Positions 1 through 7,389 of a stretch of 16,944 nucleotides of DNA are shown here, piece after piece. The translations under genes were made by a program, and so were the position numbers. The stretch comes from an uncultured Desulfobacterales bacterium (GTDB lineage: Bacteria; Desulfobacterota; Desulfobacteria; Desulfobacterales; JAFDCJ01). A model generated the notes under the pieces. It saw only the letters and a program-made list of their open reading frames with translations, had not been told where the DNA came from and made no database searches. Position 1 is the stretch's first letter; each line of letters begins with the position of its first letter. Location: positions 35,791-52,734 of the forward strand of contig CALZJV010000043.1 in assembly GCA_945787595.1 (NCBI GenBank), written 5' to 3'.

Positions 1-1004
1 TCCTTTTTTTTCACGAACCCCAGGGCTTCCTTGGATTTTTGGAATATATCGTCGTAGATATCTTGGTTATCGGCAAGAAACCGTTTGACATTTTCACGCC
101 CCTGGCCGATTCGTTCTCCTTGGTAGGAATACCATGACCCGCTCTTATCGACGATGCCGGCGTTCACTCCCACGTCAATCAGATCTCCCGTTTTGGAAAT
201 CCCTTCACCGTAGGTAATGTCAAATTCCGCTTCCGTAAACGGCGGGGCCATCTTATTTTTAACCACGCGCACCCGGGTGCGGTTACCGATGACGTCCTGC
301 CCATTCTTGATGGCGCCGATTCTGCGAATGTCGAGTCTCACCGAAGCGTAAAATTTCAATGCATTGCCCCCGGTGGTGGTTTCCGGGTTACCGAAGACCA
401 CGCCGATTTTCATGCGGATCTGATTAATGAAAATAACGGTTGTCATGGTTTTGCCGATGGTACCGGTCAATTTTCTCAGTGCCTGGGACATGAGTCTGGC
501 CTGCAGGCCCATATGGGAGTCCCCCATCTCACCTTCGATTTCAGCTCGTGGCACCAGGGCCGCCACCGAGTCAATCACAAGGATGTCAATGGCACCGCTT
601 CTGACCAGCATATCGGCAATTTCGAGAGCCTGTTCACCGGTATCCGGCTGGGCCACCAGCAATTCATCACAATCGAGGCCCAGTTTTTTGGCATAGCCGA
701 TGTCCAGGGCGTGTTCGGCATCGATAAAGGCCGCGATACCATCATTTTTCTGAGCTTCTGCCACCGCGTGCAGGGCCAGGGTTGTTTTACCGGAGGCTTC
801 AGGCCCAAAAATTTCTACAACCCGGCCACGGGGCAACCCTCCGATACCCAGCGCTTTGTCCAGTGACAGGGCACTGGTGGAAATTACCGGTACTTCCATA
901 ACCGGTCTGCTTCCCAGTTTCATGATGGAGCCTTTGCCGAACTGACGCTCAACCTGGGCCATTGCAGTGACCACGGCCTTTTCTTTATCTGCTGAAATAG
1001 ACAT
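1..1004 (-). CDS. recA: RecA recombinase (3' end cut by window edge)
   Basis: ATP-dependent DNA strand-exchange protein and SOS coprotease, cytoplasmic. The 334 codons visible start at ATG 1004-1002 behind a strong Shine-Dalgarno (AGGAGGA, complement of 1012-1018). The N-terminal helix is followed by Walker [10 protein letters not shown] at residues 67-75, then the MAW-type region with GPEASG...DAEHALD, the loop-2 region [18 protein letters not shown], and the C-terminal part [13 protein letters not shown]. The reading is uninterrupted and the family's C-terminal acidic tail lies beyond base 1. It lies downstream of thpR on the same strand, a common pairing. I looked for a LexA operator in the 183-bp leader and saw no recognisable one. 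The leader is filled by a 7-bp-period repeat element instead. Identification is certain from the motifs. Confidence 0.98.
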   Translation of the reverse strand, partial: MSISADKEKAVVTAMAQVERQFGKGSIMKLGSRPVMEVPVISTSALSLDKALGIGGLPRGRVVEIFGPEASGKTTLALHAVAEAQKNDGIAAFIDAEHALDIGYAKKLGLDCDELLVAQPDTGEQALEIADMLVRSGAIDILVIDSVAALVPRAEIEGEMGDSHMGLQARLMSQALRKLTGTIGKTMTTVIFINQIRMKIGVVFGNPETTTGGNALKFYASVRLDIRRIGAIKNGQDVIGNRTRVRVVKNKMAPPFTEAEFDITYGEGISKTGDLIDVGVNAGIVDKSGSWYSYQGERIGQGRENVKRFLADNQDIYDDIFQKSKEALGFVKKK

Positions 1005-1023
1005 AAGTTCTTCCTCCTGCTAT

Positions 1024-1190
1024 GAATGACGAACGACGAATGTCGAATGTCGAATTAAGGATTGCTGTTTATTTTTGGATTAATCAGGCTGATATATAGT
1101 TGACGGAGCGAAGCGACATCCTTCATTTGTCATTAGACATTCGTCATTCCATAGGTTCGTCACTCCTCATTCTTTATTCGACATTAGTCA
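1024..1190. repeat. Intergenic inverted 7-bp-word array, GAATGAC family
   Basis: Left arm 1024-1056 reads on the plus strand as consecutive 7-mers of the type GAATGAC, GAACGAC, GAATGTC. Right arm about 1124-1190 is the same word family on the minus strand (GAATGTC, TAATGAC, GAGTGAC, AAATGAC), about nine or ten units with one 2-bp phase slip. The spacer (1057-1123) contains GAGCGAAGCGA at 1106-1116. The stop codon of thpR (complement of 1188-1190) lies inside the last unit of the right arm. The element fills the recA leader, so a recA transcript starting near thpR could fold into a long imperfect hairpin. Confidence 0.8.
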
Positions 1191-1757
1191 TTTAAATGCG
1201 GCCTGCCGTAAATGAGAGTAAATCGCACCTGTCGGTTTCAAATCGCTTTTATACAAAATGATCCGTCTGGCAGTGAACTCTTCACTATATAGATTTGCAT
1301 ATTCCCGTATGATTTGGCGGATCGTGTTCGGGTCGACGGTCTGCTTGAAACGACCCAGGGTCAGATGTCCTTTAAACGGTCTTTTTTCCTTTTTAAAACC
1401 CAGGGCCGCCAGGTTTTCCTCCAGCACTCGCTGCACAGCGAAAAGCAACTGAATTTGTCCCCCAAGTCCCACCCAGATGACCCGGGGGCGTTTGATTCCC
1501 GGAAAAACGCCGACCCCTCTGGCAACCAGATCAATGGCCGCAAAATTGTCAACGGCATCCATCATAGCCCCACCGATTTTATCAGTGTCGCCAGGATCGA
1601 TATTTCCTATAAATTTTAAGGTCAGATGAATGTTTTCCGGTCGCACCCACTTTGCCTGCAGCCGCATCGATTTTAGATCTTCCTGCACTTTATCCAGCAA
1701 CGAAATAACCGATGGCGGCAGTTCTAATGCGATGAAGGTGCGTATGGTCGAAGCCAT
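1188..1757 (-). CDS. thpR: RNA 2',3'-cyclic phosphodiesterase (2H family, ThpR/LigT)
   Basis: 189 aa, normal length for the family. The two signature HxT motifs are present as HLTLKF (H44) and HLTLGRF (H131), the paired histidines of 2H phosphoesterases that hydrolyse 2',3'-cyclic phosphates on RNA ends and can also ligate 2'-5' in vitro. The N-terminus RTFIALELP is typical. It sits upstream of recA on the same strand, a frequent arrangement (often also with cinA, absent here). The ATG at 1757 has no visible Shine-Dalgarno, and the arm of a 7-bp-word repeat lies a few bases upstream. The stop codon lies in another such repeat. The enzyme assignment is firm. The physiological substrate is not known from the sequence. 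Confidence 0.93.
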   Translation of the reverse strand: MASTIRTFIALELPPSVISLLDKVQEDLKSMRLQAKWVRPENIHLTLKFIGNIDPGDTDKIGGAMMDAVDNFAAIDLVARGVGVFPGIKRPRVIWVGLGGQIQLLFAVQRVLEENLAALGFKKEKRPFKGHLTLGRFKQTVDPNTIRQIIREYANLYSEEFTARRIILYKSDLKPTGAIYSHLRQAAFK

Positions 1758-1768
1758 GTTATATCATT

Positions 1769-2004
1769 GAAAATTGACTACTGAAGATTGATAATTTAAG
1801 GCATTCTATCCATTTTAATTAAATTTAGGGTTCAACATCTCGTTCCAGAGTACGCTAGCTTCCAGGACAAAAAAAGTAAAACTAAGATATCACGAATCCA
1901 TTTTCCGGCTCCCGCATACAGGCTTAAATTCTGCAATTATTGGCAGAATGCCTGAGCGCAGCGAATTCCGCAAATATTCATTCTTCATTCTTCAATATTC
2001 AATC
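1769..2004. repeat. Intergenic inverted 7-bp-word array, GAATATT/GAAGATT family
   Basis: Left arm 1769-1797 reads as four 7-mers on the plus strand (GAAAATT, GACTACT, GAAGATT, GATAATT). Right arm 1972-2004 gives, on the minus strand, GAATATT, GAAGAAT, GAAGAAT, GAATATT. The arms are inverted relative to each other around a spacer of about 175 bp that has no ORF. The spacer carries GAGCGCAGCGA at 1954-1964, a one-base variant of the GAGCGAAGCGA word seen in other intergenic regions of this window. This element makes up almost the whole thpR-DUF39 gap. Confidence 0.72.
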
Positions 2005-2006
2005 CC

Positions 2007-3173
2007 CTAGCTCGGCAGTGTAAACTGCGGCTCTCCAAGGGTGAATTTCCCTTGGGAAATCTTAATTTTTAGAATTTCGGCGATCTTTCTGGCCCTGACC
2101 AGGCTGGACATGGGAACCGTTGGAATCTCTTTTCCATTGAGCTTGATAGCGCCGCTTTTGAGTTCGGCATAACTCACCTGACCGTAACTCTTGGAAATGC
2201 CTTTGGGATAATCATTGCCGTAGTCGATGATTTGGGTGAAGATATCTTCATCGGATATGGCAGTATAGCCCGCTATTTCTTCATTCAAGATGGGAATGGG
2301 GATCCCCAAGCCCACCGCCAGGGAACAGCCGTAGCCCTGGATACTCACCCCGACCAGCCATTGTGAACTCATCTTTTTCATATCCCCCATGACCCAGAGA
2401 GTCCCGGCCGGCGAGACGGGCACTCCCTTTTTGGTTCTTTCAACTGAGGGTTTATGCTGGGTACCGTGCCAGGTAACATACCCCTCTCCACCGCCCAAAA
2501 AAATCCGCGTGCCAAGTCCGATGGTCTTATAGTAAGGATCATTGAACAAGGGACTCAATTGACCGGCCGAGCAGTAATTGGCATTGCCGCCTCTGGGCTT
2601 CAATGCCCCCATATAAGTGTAAATTGTCTTATTCGTGAGGTTAACGGCACAGTTGTAATTTTGATATCCGTTTCTGGGATTGCAAAGCGTTGCCTGCGGC
2701 AATGTCTTCAAGGAAATTTCTTTTTCCACCAGTCGGTTTGGATAACAGTCGGTGCCGTATGCAGTGGCCTTGAGATGGACCTTTTTCCCGGCAACCAGAT
2801 CCTGAATGACATGACCGCCCCCATAGTTAAATTCCCCGGGATAAACTTTATTCAGTGGATCGTCCTCACAGGTTTCCGTGGCCCCGAGATAGCAGTCGAC
2901 AGCCGCGATGCCGGCATAAGCCGGAACTTTATTCAACCACACCCTGGAAGCCTTGATGGTGGGAGCCGAATGGCCGAAATTGATGAACGCACCTGACGAA
3001 CACATGGGAGCAAAGGTCCCGGTCGTCACCACATCCACCTGATGCGCAGCTTCGACAGGTCCCTCGCTTTTAACAATATCGATAATCTCTTCTGCTGTCA
3101 CGACAACGACGTCACCGGATTTGATTTTTTGATTGATCTCCTGAATGGTTTTGCCAACTTTATATTTTCTCAT
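2007..3173 (-). CDS. DUF39 / HcyBio homocysteine biosynthesis protein
   Basis: 388 aa, the HcyBio (DUF39, COG1900) family. Homologues in methanogens and sulfate reducers take part in homocysteine formation from aspartate semialdehyde and sulfide, independent of the classical MetB/MetY route. Family features seen are the N-terminal repeat-like KTIQEINQKIKSGD, CSSGAFINFGHS (C58), DCYLGATE (C94), YGGGHVIQDLVAGK, GTDCYPNR (C143), NPRNGYQNYNCAVN and the glycine-rich LGGGEGYVTWHGTQH. C58 and C143 are candidates for sulfur-carrying cysteines (inference). No CBS domains or ferredoxin domain follow, so this is the short form, and its usual partner (NIL/ferredoxin protein) is not in the window. ATG start, with Shine-Dalgarno-like GGGAG inside the last codons of the M23 gene 6 nt upstream, suggesting translational coupling. 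Confidence 0.88.
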   Translation of the reverse strand: MRKYKVGKTIQEINQKIKSGDVVVVTAEEIIDIVKSEGPVEAAHQVDVVTTGTFAPMCSSGAFINFGHSAPTIKASRVWLNKVPAYAGIAAVDCYLGATETCEDDPLNKVYPGEFNYGGGHVIQDLVAGKKVHLKATAYGTDCYPNRLVEKEISLKTLPQATLCNPRNGYQNYNCAVNLTNKTIYTYMGALKPRGGNANYCSAGQLSPLFNDPYYKTIGLGTRIFLGGGEGYVTWHGTQHKPSVERTKKGVPVSPAGTLWVMGDMKKMSSQWLVGVSIQGYGCSLAVGLGIPIPILNEEIAGYTAISDEDIFTQIIDYGNDYPKGISKSYGQVSYAELKSGAIKLNGKEIPTVPMSSLVRARKIAEILKIKISQGKFTLGEPQFTLPS

Positions 3174-3179
3174 ACCGCA

Positions 3180-4565
3180 TCACTCCCGCTTCATGCCGGT
3201 ACCGACCCGATCTATTTTTGATAACACGTTGTGTTGAATCCATTTTGCATCCCACCACTCGACAGGATTGACAAATGTATCATGAATCAGCATGCTGAAG
3301 TGCAGGTGGTCGCCGCCCGCCAGTCCGGTGAAACCGGTTCGGCCCAAAATATCACCCTTGGATAATTTATCCCCAACCTTCACACCGATGTGACTCAGAT
3401 GGGCATACATACTAAACAGACCAAAGCCGTGATCCACGATTGCTGTTTTTCCATAAATTCCCAGAGACTCTGCTAAAATTACAATCCCGGCATTGGCTGC
3501 CGGCACAGGGCTGCGGGCTACGGATGCCAGATCGATCCCCATGTGCACCTGTCGATCGATCTCCCTGCCATTGTAAAAATACACCCGGTGATCCGCAAAT
3601 TTCGCCCGGGTGGCGGATTTCGGCAATCTTAGAAAATCACCCTGCCAGTGCATTTTAAAGCCGGTATTCCGACACACTTCAACGATTTTCCGATAATTGG
3701 CCTCACGAAGATCTCGGTTGATTTTAAGAAACTTGTCCACCAGAGACGAGTTCGTATCCTGGGAAATCTGTGAAGAAAAATTCGGCATTTTCTTCTTCAA
3801 AAAACCATCGGTTATGTTGATACGGTCCTGCCTAAAAACTTTTCGCCGCAAATGGTAGTTCAAGCCGCTTTTGGCCTGGTTTCCTGCTAAATCTGCGACG
3901 TTTAAAGATATCGCTGTATCAGTATCCTGCTGGTATCCCAGTGCCATAAATGCAAGGTAGACATTGGGATCATTAAAAAATCCCGTGTGGCCCGGATAAA
4001 AACTGTCTCCAACCTGGACACCGCCTCGTGAGCAGGTTTCAGAGGTACGAAAAATCACCAGCCCTGCTCCTCCCCGGTTGATATTGTGTGCACGACTCAA
4101 AACCTCGATTTCAGGTGGACGGGTGTCGATCACCACCTTTTTTTCGGTATAGGTTTTGTTCCCCTTCCACCAGTCACGCCATGAATAATCCGATACAACC
4201 GTCCGCAGAATCGCTTCACCGTCAGCAATCCCTAGTACAGCGGGCTCTATCTGGATCTTAACGGACGTCTCATGGACTTTTCCGCCTTTAAAAAAACCGG
4301 CGGAAGGAAACTTCTCATCGTACAGAACAGTATCCTGACCGTCTTTTAAAAGGCCCACCCAGAGCTTTCGCAAACCACTTTTGGAGTCGGAAACTGCAAG
4401 GGTGAATTCCTGAGTTTTACCCAGATGGGCAGAAGGCAAATTCAAATTTATGGCAGGTTTTTCTGTCTCCAGGCGACCCCACAAAAACCATCCGCCGGGC
4501 ACCACGACGATCAAACACATAATTGCGATCAGCCAAATTTTGCTATGTTTTTTATCAGATCCCAA
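3180..4565 (-). CDS. Membrane-anchored M23 (LytM-type) metallopeptidase
   Basis: 461 aa. One N-terminal transmembrane helix at about residues 10-30, then a long extracytoplasmic region (about 35-310, Ig-like by its DTRPPEIEV and NVADLAGN segments; fold not certain), then a C-terminal M23 domain. Zinc and catalytic residues are complete: HxxxD at H341/D345, YAHLS with H389, and HLH at H420/H422. The expected role is a peptidoglycan endopeptidase, or a regulator of one, in the periplasm. The start is TTG at 4565: an in-frame stop lies 12 nt upstream, and the next ATG (residue 17) would cut the membrane anchor. AAGGA lies about 14 nt upstream. Transcribed ahead of the DUF39 gene from a likely promoter at 4604-4632. 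No metabolic link between the two is obvious. Confidence 0.9.
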   Translation of the reverse strand: MGSDKKHSKIWLIAIMCLIVVVPGGWFLWGRLETEKPAINLNLPSAHLGKTQEFTLAVSDSKSGLRKLWVGLLKDGQDTVLYDEKFPSAGFFKGGKVHETSVKIQIEPAVLGIADGEAILRTVVSDYSWRDWWKGNKTYTEKKVVIDTRPPEIEVLSRAHNINRGGAGLVIFRTSETCSRGGVQVGDSFYPGHTGFFNDPNVYLAFMALGYQQDTDTAISLNVADLAGNQAKSGLNYHLRRKVFRQDRINITDGFLKKKMPNFSSQISQDTNSSLVDKFLKINRDLREANYRKIVEVCRNTGFKMHWQGDFLRLPKSATRAKFADHRVYFYNGREIDRQVHMGIDLASVARSPVPAANAGIVILAESLGIYGKTAIVDHGFGLFSMYAHLSHIGVKVGDKLSKGDILGRTGFTGLAGGDHLHFSMLIHDTFVNPVEWWDAKWIQHNVLSKIDRVGTGMKRE

Positions 4566-4603
4566 TGGATTTAATCAGTTCCTTTCCAAAAATATAATCT
4601 TTC

Positions 4604-4632
4604 TAAATAGCAGTTAGCCCATTGATAATCAA
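4604..4632 (-). promoter_or_regulatory. Probable sigma70-type promoter for the M23-DUF39 pair
   Basis: On the minus strand a -35 box TTGATT (complement of 4627-4632) and a -10 box TATTTA (complement of 4604-4609) are separated by exactly 17 bp. The boxes match the consensus at 4-5 of 6 positions each, and the position about 40-70 bp upstream of the TTG start suits the gene. Prediction by eye only. Confidence 0.45.
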
Positions 4633-4648
4633 GGCCTGTTTTCGATTC

Positions 4649-4677
4649 TTGACTTTTGGCACGCTGCAAGATAAATT
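4649..4677 (+). promoter_or_regulatory. Probable sigma70-type promoter for kdsA
   Basis: TTGACT at 4649-4654 and TAAATT at 4672-4677 with a 17-bp spacer. It faces kdsA and would give a leader of about 90 nt that contains the GAATGAC-type repeat arm. It is divergent from the M23 promoter, and the two -35 boxes lie 16 bp apart. Confidence 0.45.
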
Positions 4678-4733
4678 AGTCCACCGGCGCCAATTCATTT
4701 TAATCCATAAAAAAGATAAAGCGAAGCGATTCC

Positions 4734-4768
4734 ATCATTCGTCATTCGAAAATCGTCATTCGTCATTC
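4734..4768. repeat. Single-arm 7-bp-word array before kdsA (GAATGAC family)
   Basis: Read on the minus strand this is five 7-mers, mostly GAATGAC, the same word family as the element at 1024-1190. AAGCGAAGCGA (4719-4729) precedes it. No inverted partner arm is visible in the rest of the intergenic region. The array ends 8 bases before the kdsA ATG and takes the place where a Shine-Dalgarno would be expected. Confidence 0.75.
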
Positions 4769-4776
4769 AATTGCAT

Positions 4777-5601
4777 ATGTCAAATATAGTAAGAGCAGGT
4801 GATATCGTCATCGGCCGCGGGTCGCCTCTGGTCCTCATTTCAGGCCCCTGCGTCATCGAAAATTATGAGACGACCCGGGAGATTGCAGGCATTCTCAAGG
4901 AGATTACATCAACGCTTGAGATGCCTTTTATATTTAAAGCTTCCTATGATAAAGCCAATCGCACTTCAGTTACAGCCTTCAGGGGGCCGGGATTAAACGA
5001 CGGTCTCAGAGTCCTCAAGGAAATTAAAGAAGAACTCGGTATCCCGATCCTTTCAGATGTACACCGCATCAGCGAGATCCCTGCGGCGGCACGGATATTG
5101 GACATTGTCCAGATCCCTGCTTTTTTATGCCGCCAGACCGACGTCATTGTCGAGGTGGCAAAAACCGGTAAACCAGTGAACATCAAAAAAGGACAGTTTC
5201 TGGCGCCCTGGGATATTGCCAATGTAATTGAAAAAATCACCTCTGCCGGAAACCGCCGGATTTTAATTACTGAGCGTGGCACAATGTTTGGTTATAACAA
5301 CCTGGTAGTGGATTTTCGTGGTTTTATGATTATGCGCAAAATCGGCTATCCAATAATTTTTGATGCCACCCACAGTGTTCAGCTGCCCGGTGGAGCCGGT
5401 GCAAGCTCCGCAGGACAGCGGGAATATGCGCCCGTGCTGGCCAGAGCTGCGGCGGCGGCGGGAGCAGACGGCATTTTCATGGAAGTTCATTCTAATCCGG
5501 ACGAAGCTCTCTGCGACGGTCCAAATTCCTTAAAACTCGATACCATACATGAGTTGCTCTCCCAGCTTAAATCGATCCACACTATCGCCAGTGGCTGCTG
5601 A
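4777..5601 (+). CDS. kdsA: 3-deoxy-8-phosphooctulonate (Kdo8P) synthase
   Basis: Condenses phosphoenolpyruvate and arabinose 5-phosphate to Kdo 8-phosphate, the first committed step to the LPS sugar Kdo. 274 aa. Signature segments are GPCVIE, FKASYDKANRTS, ILSDVH, QIPAFLCRQTD, KKGQFLAPWD, TERGTMFGYNNLVVD and FDATHSVQLPGG. Cys25 in GPCVIE sits where metal-dependent enzymes (as in Aquifex) have the metal-binding Cys and the E. coli enzyme has Asn, so this should be the metal-dependent class (inference from family knowledge). I chose ATG 4777. A TTG at 4771 is in frame and would add two residues. Neither start has a Shine-Dalgarno. It begins the kdsA-kdsC-lptC run. Confidence 0.97.
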   Translation: MSNIVRAGDIVIGRGSPLVLISGPCVIENYETTREIAGILKEITSTLEMPFIFKASYDKANRTSVTAFRGPGLNDGLRVLKEIKEELGIPILSDVHRISEIPAAARILDIVQIPAFLCRQTDVIVEVAKTGKPVNIKKGQFLAPWDIANVIEKITSAGNRRILITERGTMFGYNNLVVDFRGFMIMRKIGYPIIFDATHSVQLPGGAGASSAGQREYAPVLARAAAAAGADGIFMEVHSNPDEALCDGPNSLKLDTIHELLSQLKSIHTIASGC

Positions 5602-5628
5602 CGCTTGGAACTTAGTTCGCTTCGCTCA

Positions 5629-5643
5629 TCCGCCGGAGGCGGA
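5629..5643 (+). promoter_or_regulatory. Hairpin overlapping the kdsC ribosome-binding site
   Basis: Six-base perfect stem TCCGCC/GGCGGA with a 3-nt loop. The purine-rich stretch GGAGGCGGAG that serves as Shine-Dalgarno for kdsC (ATG 5654) forms the loop and 3' strand, so pairing would hide it. The word TCGCTTCGCTC at 5617-5627, just upstream, is the complement of the GAGCGAAGCGA word found in other gaps of this window. Confidence 0.5.
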
Positions 5644-5653
5644 GAATAATAAA

Positions 5654-6178
5654 ATGAAAAATCCTGTATCGTTGGAAAAATTGAAGTGCATCGAACTCCT
5701 GCTGCTGGATGTGGACGGTGTGCTCACAGATGGCGCCATTATTTACAGCGATGACGGCAGTGAAACAAAAATTTTCAATGTGAAAGATGGCCTCGGTTTA
5801 AAGCTGGTGATGGAAGCCGGTATAAGCGTCGGTATTGTGACCGGCAGAATATCACCGGCCCTTGATCACCGCTGCCGTGACCTTGGTATACGATATGTAT
5901 TTGAGGGCATCCAGGACAAAGCGAAAATACTTGAAAAAATCGCCAAACAAACTGGGGTTGCCCCTGAACACACGGCCTATATAGGGGATGATCTGCCGGA
6001 TCTGTCACTGATGCGACGCGTAAAGCTGTCAATTGCCGTGGCCGATGCTCATAAGACCGTCCTCGAAAATGCGGATTGGACGACCTCAGCGGCAGGGGGG
6101 TGTGGCGCTGTTAGAGAAGTATGCGAAGCGCTGCTGAAAGCCCAAGGGAAATGGGAAAAATTGATTGATCAGTTTTAG
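5654..6178 (+). CDS. kdsC: Kdo-8-phosphate phosphatase (HAD family)
   Basis: Removes the phosphate from Kdo 8-phosphate to give Kdo. 174 aa, the usual C0-type HAD size without a cap domain. HAD motifs: I DVDGVLTDG (D19, D21), II VTGR (T63), III K89 in QDKAK, IV GDDLPDLSLM (D112, D113, D116). Start ATG 5654 was chosen because the family begins shortly before motif I and GGAG lies 9 nt upstream. A longer frame back to 5549 overlaps kdsA and adds unrelated residues. It follows kdsA by 52 nt and makes the next step of the same pathway. Confidence 0.95.
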   Translation: MKNPVSLEKLKCIELLLLDVDGVLTDGAIIYSDDGSETKIFNVKDGLGLKLVMEAGISVGIVTGRISPALDHRCRDLGIRYVFEGIQDKAKILEKIAKQTGVAPEHTAYIGDDLPDLSLMRRVKLSIAVADAHKTVLENADWTTSAAGGCGAVREVCEALLKAQGKWEKLIDQF

Positions 6179-6222
6179 GCCCTTATCGCGGTTTTACTGA
6201 AAACACGTTGTAAGGAACGTTA

Positions 6223-6415
6223 GGTTTCAGGTGTCAGTGTTCAGGTTTCAGGATCTTGCGACTCGCCTTCCTGACACCCCTGGCCCAGAACTAACCTTGT
6301 GTGAATCTGGAAGATAGGACAATATTGGGATCTCTTGCAACGAAAAGTGAGAATCCGTCATATCGCACCAGGGCGGGCCGAAACCTGACACCTGAAACCT
6401 GAACACTGAAACCTG
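6223..6415. repeat. Intergenic inverted 7-bp-word array, GGTTTCA family
   Basis: Left arm 6223-6252 reads GGTTTCA, GGTGTCA, GTGTTCA, GGTTTCA in exact 7-bp phase. Right arm 6380-6415 is the inverted version, with five units of the same family (TTTCAGG, TGTCAGG and TGTTCAG on the minus strand). The inner spacer of about 127 bp has no ORF. It fills the kdsC-lptC gap and ends 9 bases before the lptC ATG, which has no Shine-Dalgarno. Confidence 0.82.
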
Positions 6416-6424
6416 TATTTAACT

Positions 6425-7030
6425 ATGGTTTGGTCTCGGCTAAAGAAAACTAAAAAATTAAGCATATTTTTACTGATTGTCATCCTGTCGGCCGTTGGTA
6501 TGATTGTGAGTGTTTTCATCGGCTACCGCCAGGTCTCCACTGCACCCGAGCTGTTGCTTACCTCCATCAAAGAAGGAGCCAATCTGTCGCTGGGAAAGAT
6601 CCGGCAAACCGCCACCCGCGACGGCATAAAAGAATGGAGTCTCGAAGCCGATTCCGCCAATTATATGGAGGCTGAAAACAAAGTCGATTTAAAAAAACTG
6701 GCGGTGACCTATTTCCTTGAAGACAATCGCGAAGTTTACCTGGAAGCCGATCAGGGAATATTACAAACCGATACAAATGACATTGAAGTTTCAGGTAATG
6801 TTGTGATAAGAAATGATGAGTATCAGATGAAGACTGAACATCTGAACTATGATCACGGCCAGCGTATCATTATTTGCGACCAATCGATCCGGATTTGGGG
6901 GCAAGATGGCGAACTCAAGGCGGAGTCCGCTAAATATGATTTAAACGCCGACAAAATTGTTCTAAAGGGAAATGTCGTTGCCACGGTCTCCCCGGATTTT
7001 TCGGCAATCCCGGGCAGGGGTAAGCCCTGA
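6425..7030 (+). CDS. lptC: LPS export periplasmic protein LptC
   Basis: 201 aa. Basic N-terminus and one membrane helix at about residues 12-33, then a periplasmic domain of the LptC/OstA-like beta-jellyroll type with characteristic repeats (WSLEADSANY, LEADQGILQTDTNDIEVSGNVVI, GELKAESAKYDLNADKIVLKGNV). LptC passes LPS from the LptBFG transporter to LptA. The position right after kdsC is the standard one, but the usual next genes lptA and lptB are missing here. The ATG lies 9 bases after a repeat arm with no visible ribosome-binding site. The sequence is weakly conserved in this family, so context carries part of the call. Confidence 0.88.
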   Translation: MVWSRLKKTKKLSIFLLIVILSAVGMIVSVFIGYRQVSTAPELLLTSIKEGANLSLGKIRQTATRDGIKEWSLEADSANYMEAENKVDLKKLAVTYFLEDNREVYLEADQGILQTDTNDIEVSGNVVIRNDEYQMKTEHLNYDHGQRIIICDQSIRIWGQDGELKAESAKYDLNADKIVLKGNVVATVSPDFSAIPGRGKP

Positions 7031-7085
7031 TAGCCCAGCCCAAGCTCATTTAGCATATACTTTTAGTTCGAAAGAAATAATATCA

Positions 7086-7171
7086 CCACGAAAAACACGA
7101 AAGACACTAAAAAAACAAATCTTATTCTACAAATATTTCGTGTGTTTTGTGTATTATATGTATTTTGTGGT
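7086..7171. repeat. Inverted 9-bp-word array, CACGAAAAA family
   Basis: Left arm 7086-7116 has consecutive 9-mers of the type CACGAAAAA, CACGAAAGA, CACTAAAAA. Right arm 7136-7171 is inverted (minus strand CACAAAATA, CATATAATA, CACAAAACA, CACGAAATA). The loop is about 19 bp. The arms are close enough for a single long RNA or cruciform hairpin directly after lptC. Same architecture as the 7-bp arrays but with a period of 9. Confidence 0.75.
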
Positions 7172-7307
7172 TAAAAAATAGAACTGTAAGCTGTCAAAAG
7201 CTATATCTGGAAATCTATATGATAGCCCTGAAAATCAATCGGGCCCGTCGTGTGAATATGGTTGCAATTTTTAAGCATTTCAACTAAACTAAAAAAATTG
7301 TCATTGC

Positions 7308-7323
7308 TGGCACTTAAATTGCA
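7308..7323 (+). promoter_or_regulatory. Sigma-54 (-24/-12) promoter upstream of rpoN
   Basis: TGGCAC, five bases, TTGCA: a full match to the core consensus TGGCAC-N5-TTGCA. The GG and GC dinucleotides have the required spacing. It points towards rpoN, whose ATG lies 194 bp downstream, so a transcript from here would have a leader of about 180 nt. It suggests autoregulation of rpoN or a sigma-54-dependent small RNA. No clear upstream activator site was seen. Confidence 0.6.
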
Positions 7324-7389
7324 GAGTAAAGGCTTTCAGATAATGTTTTAGGCAAAGATTGAGATGGAATAGGATTCATATCCAGAACG

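Noticed and set aside
1005..1187. LexA (SOS) operator before recA
   Set aside because: No CTGT-N8-ACAG or GAAC-N4-GTTC type palindrome, and GTTCG-like pieces belong to the word array.
4656..4668. Sigma-54 promoter before kdsA (TGGCAC followed by TGCA)
   Set aside because: Only two bases separate the two halves, so the -24/-12 spacing is wrong. The overlapping TTGACT/TAAATT reading is better.
5549..5653. Longer N-terminus for kdsC overlapping kdsA
   Set aside because: The extra residues are the shifted frame of kdsA and the repeat word. ATG 5654 has an RBS and the family start.
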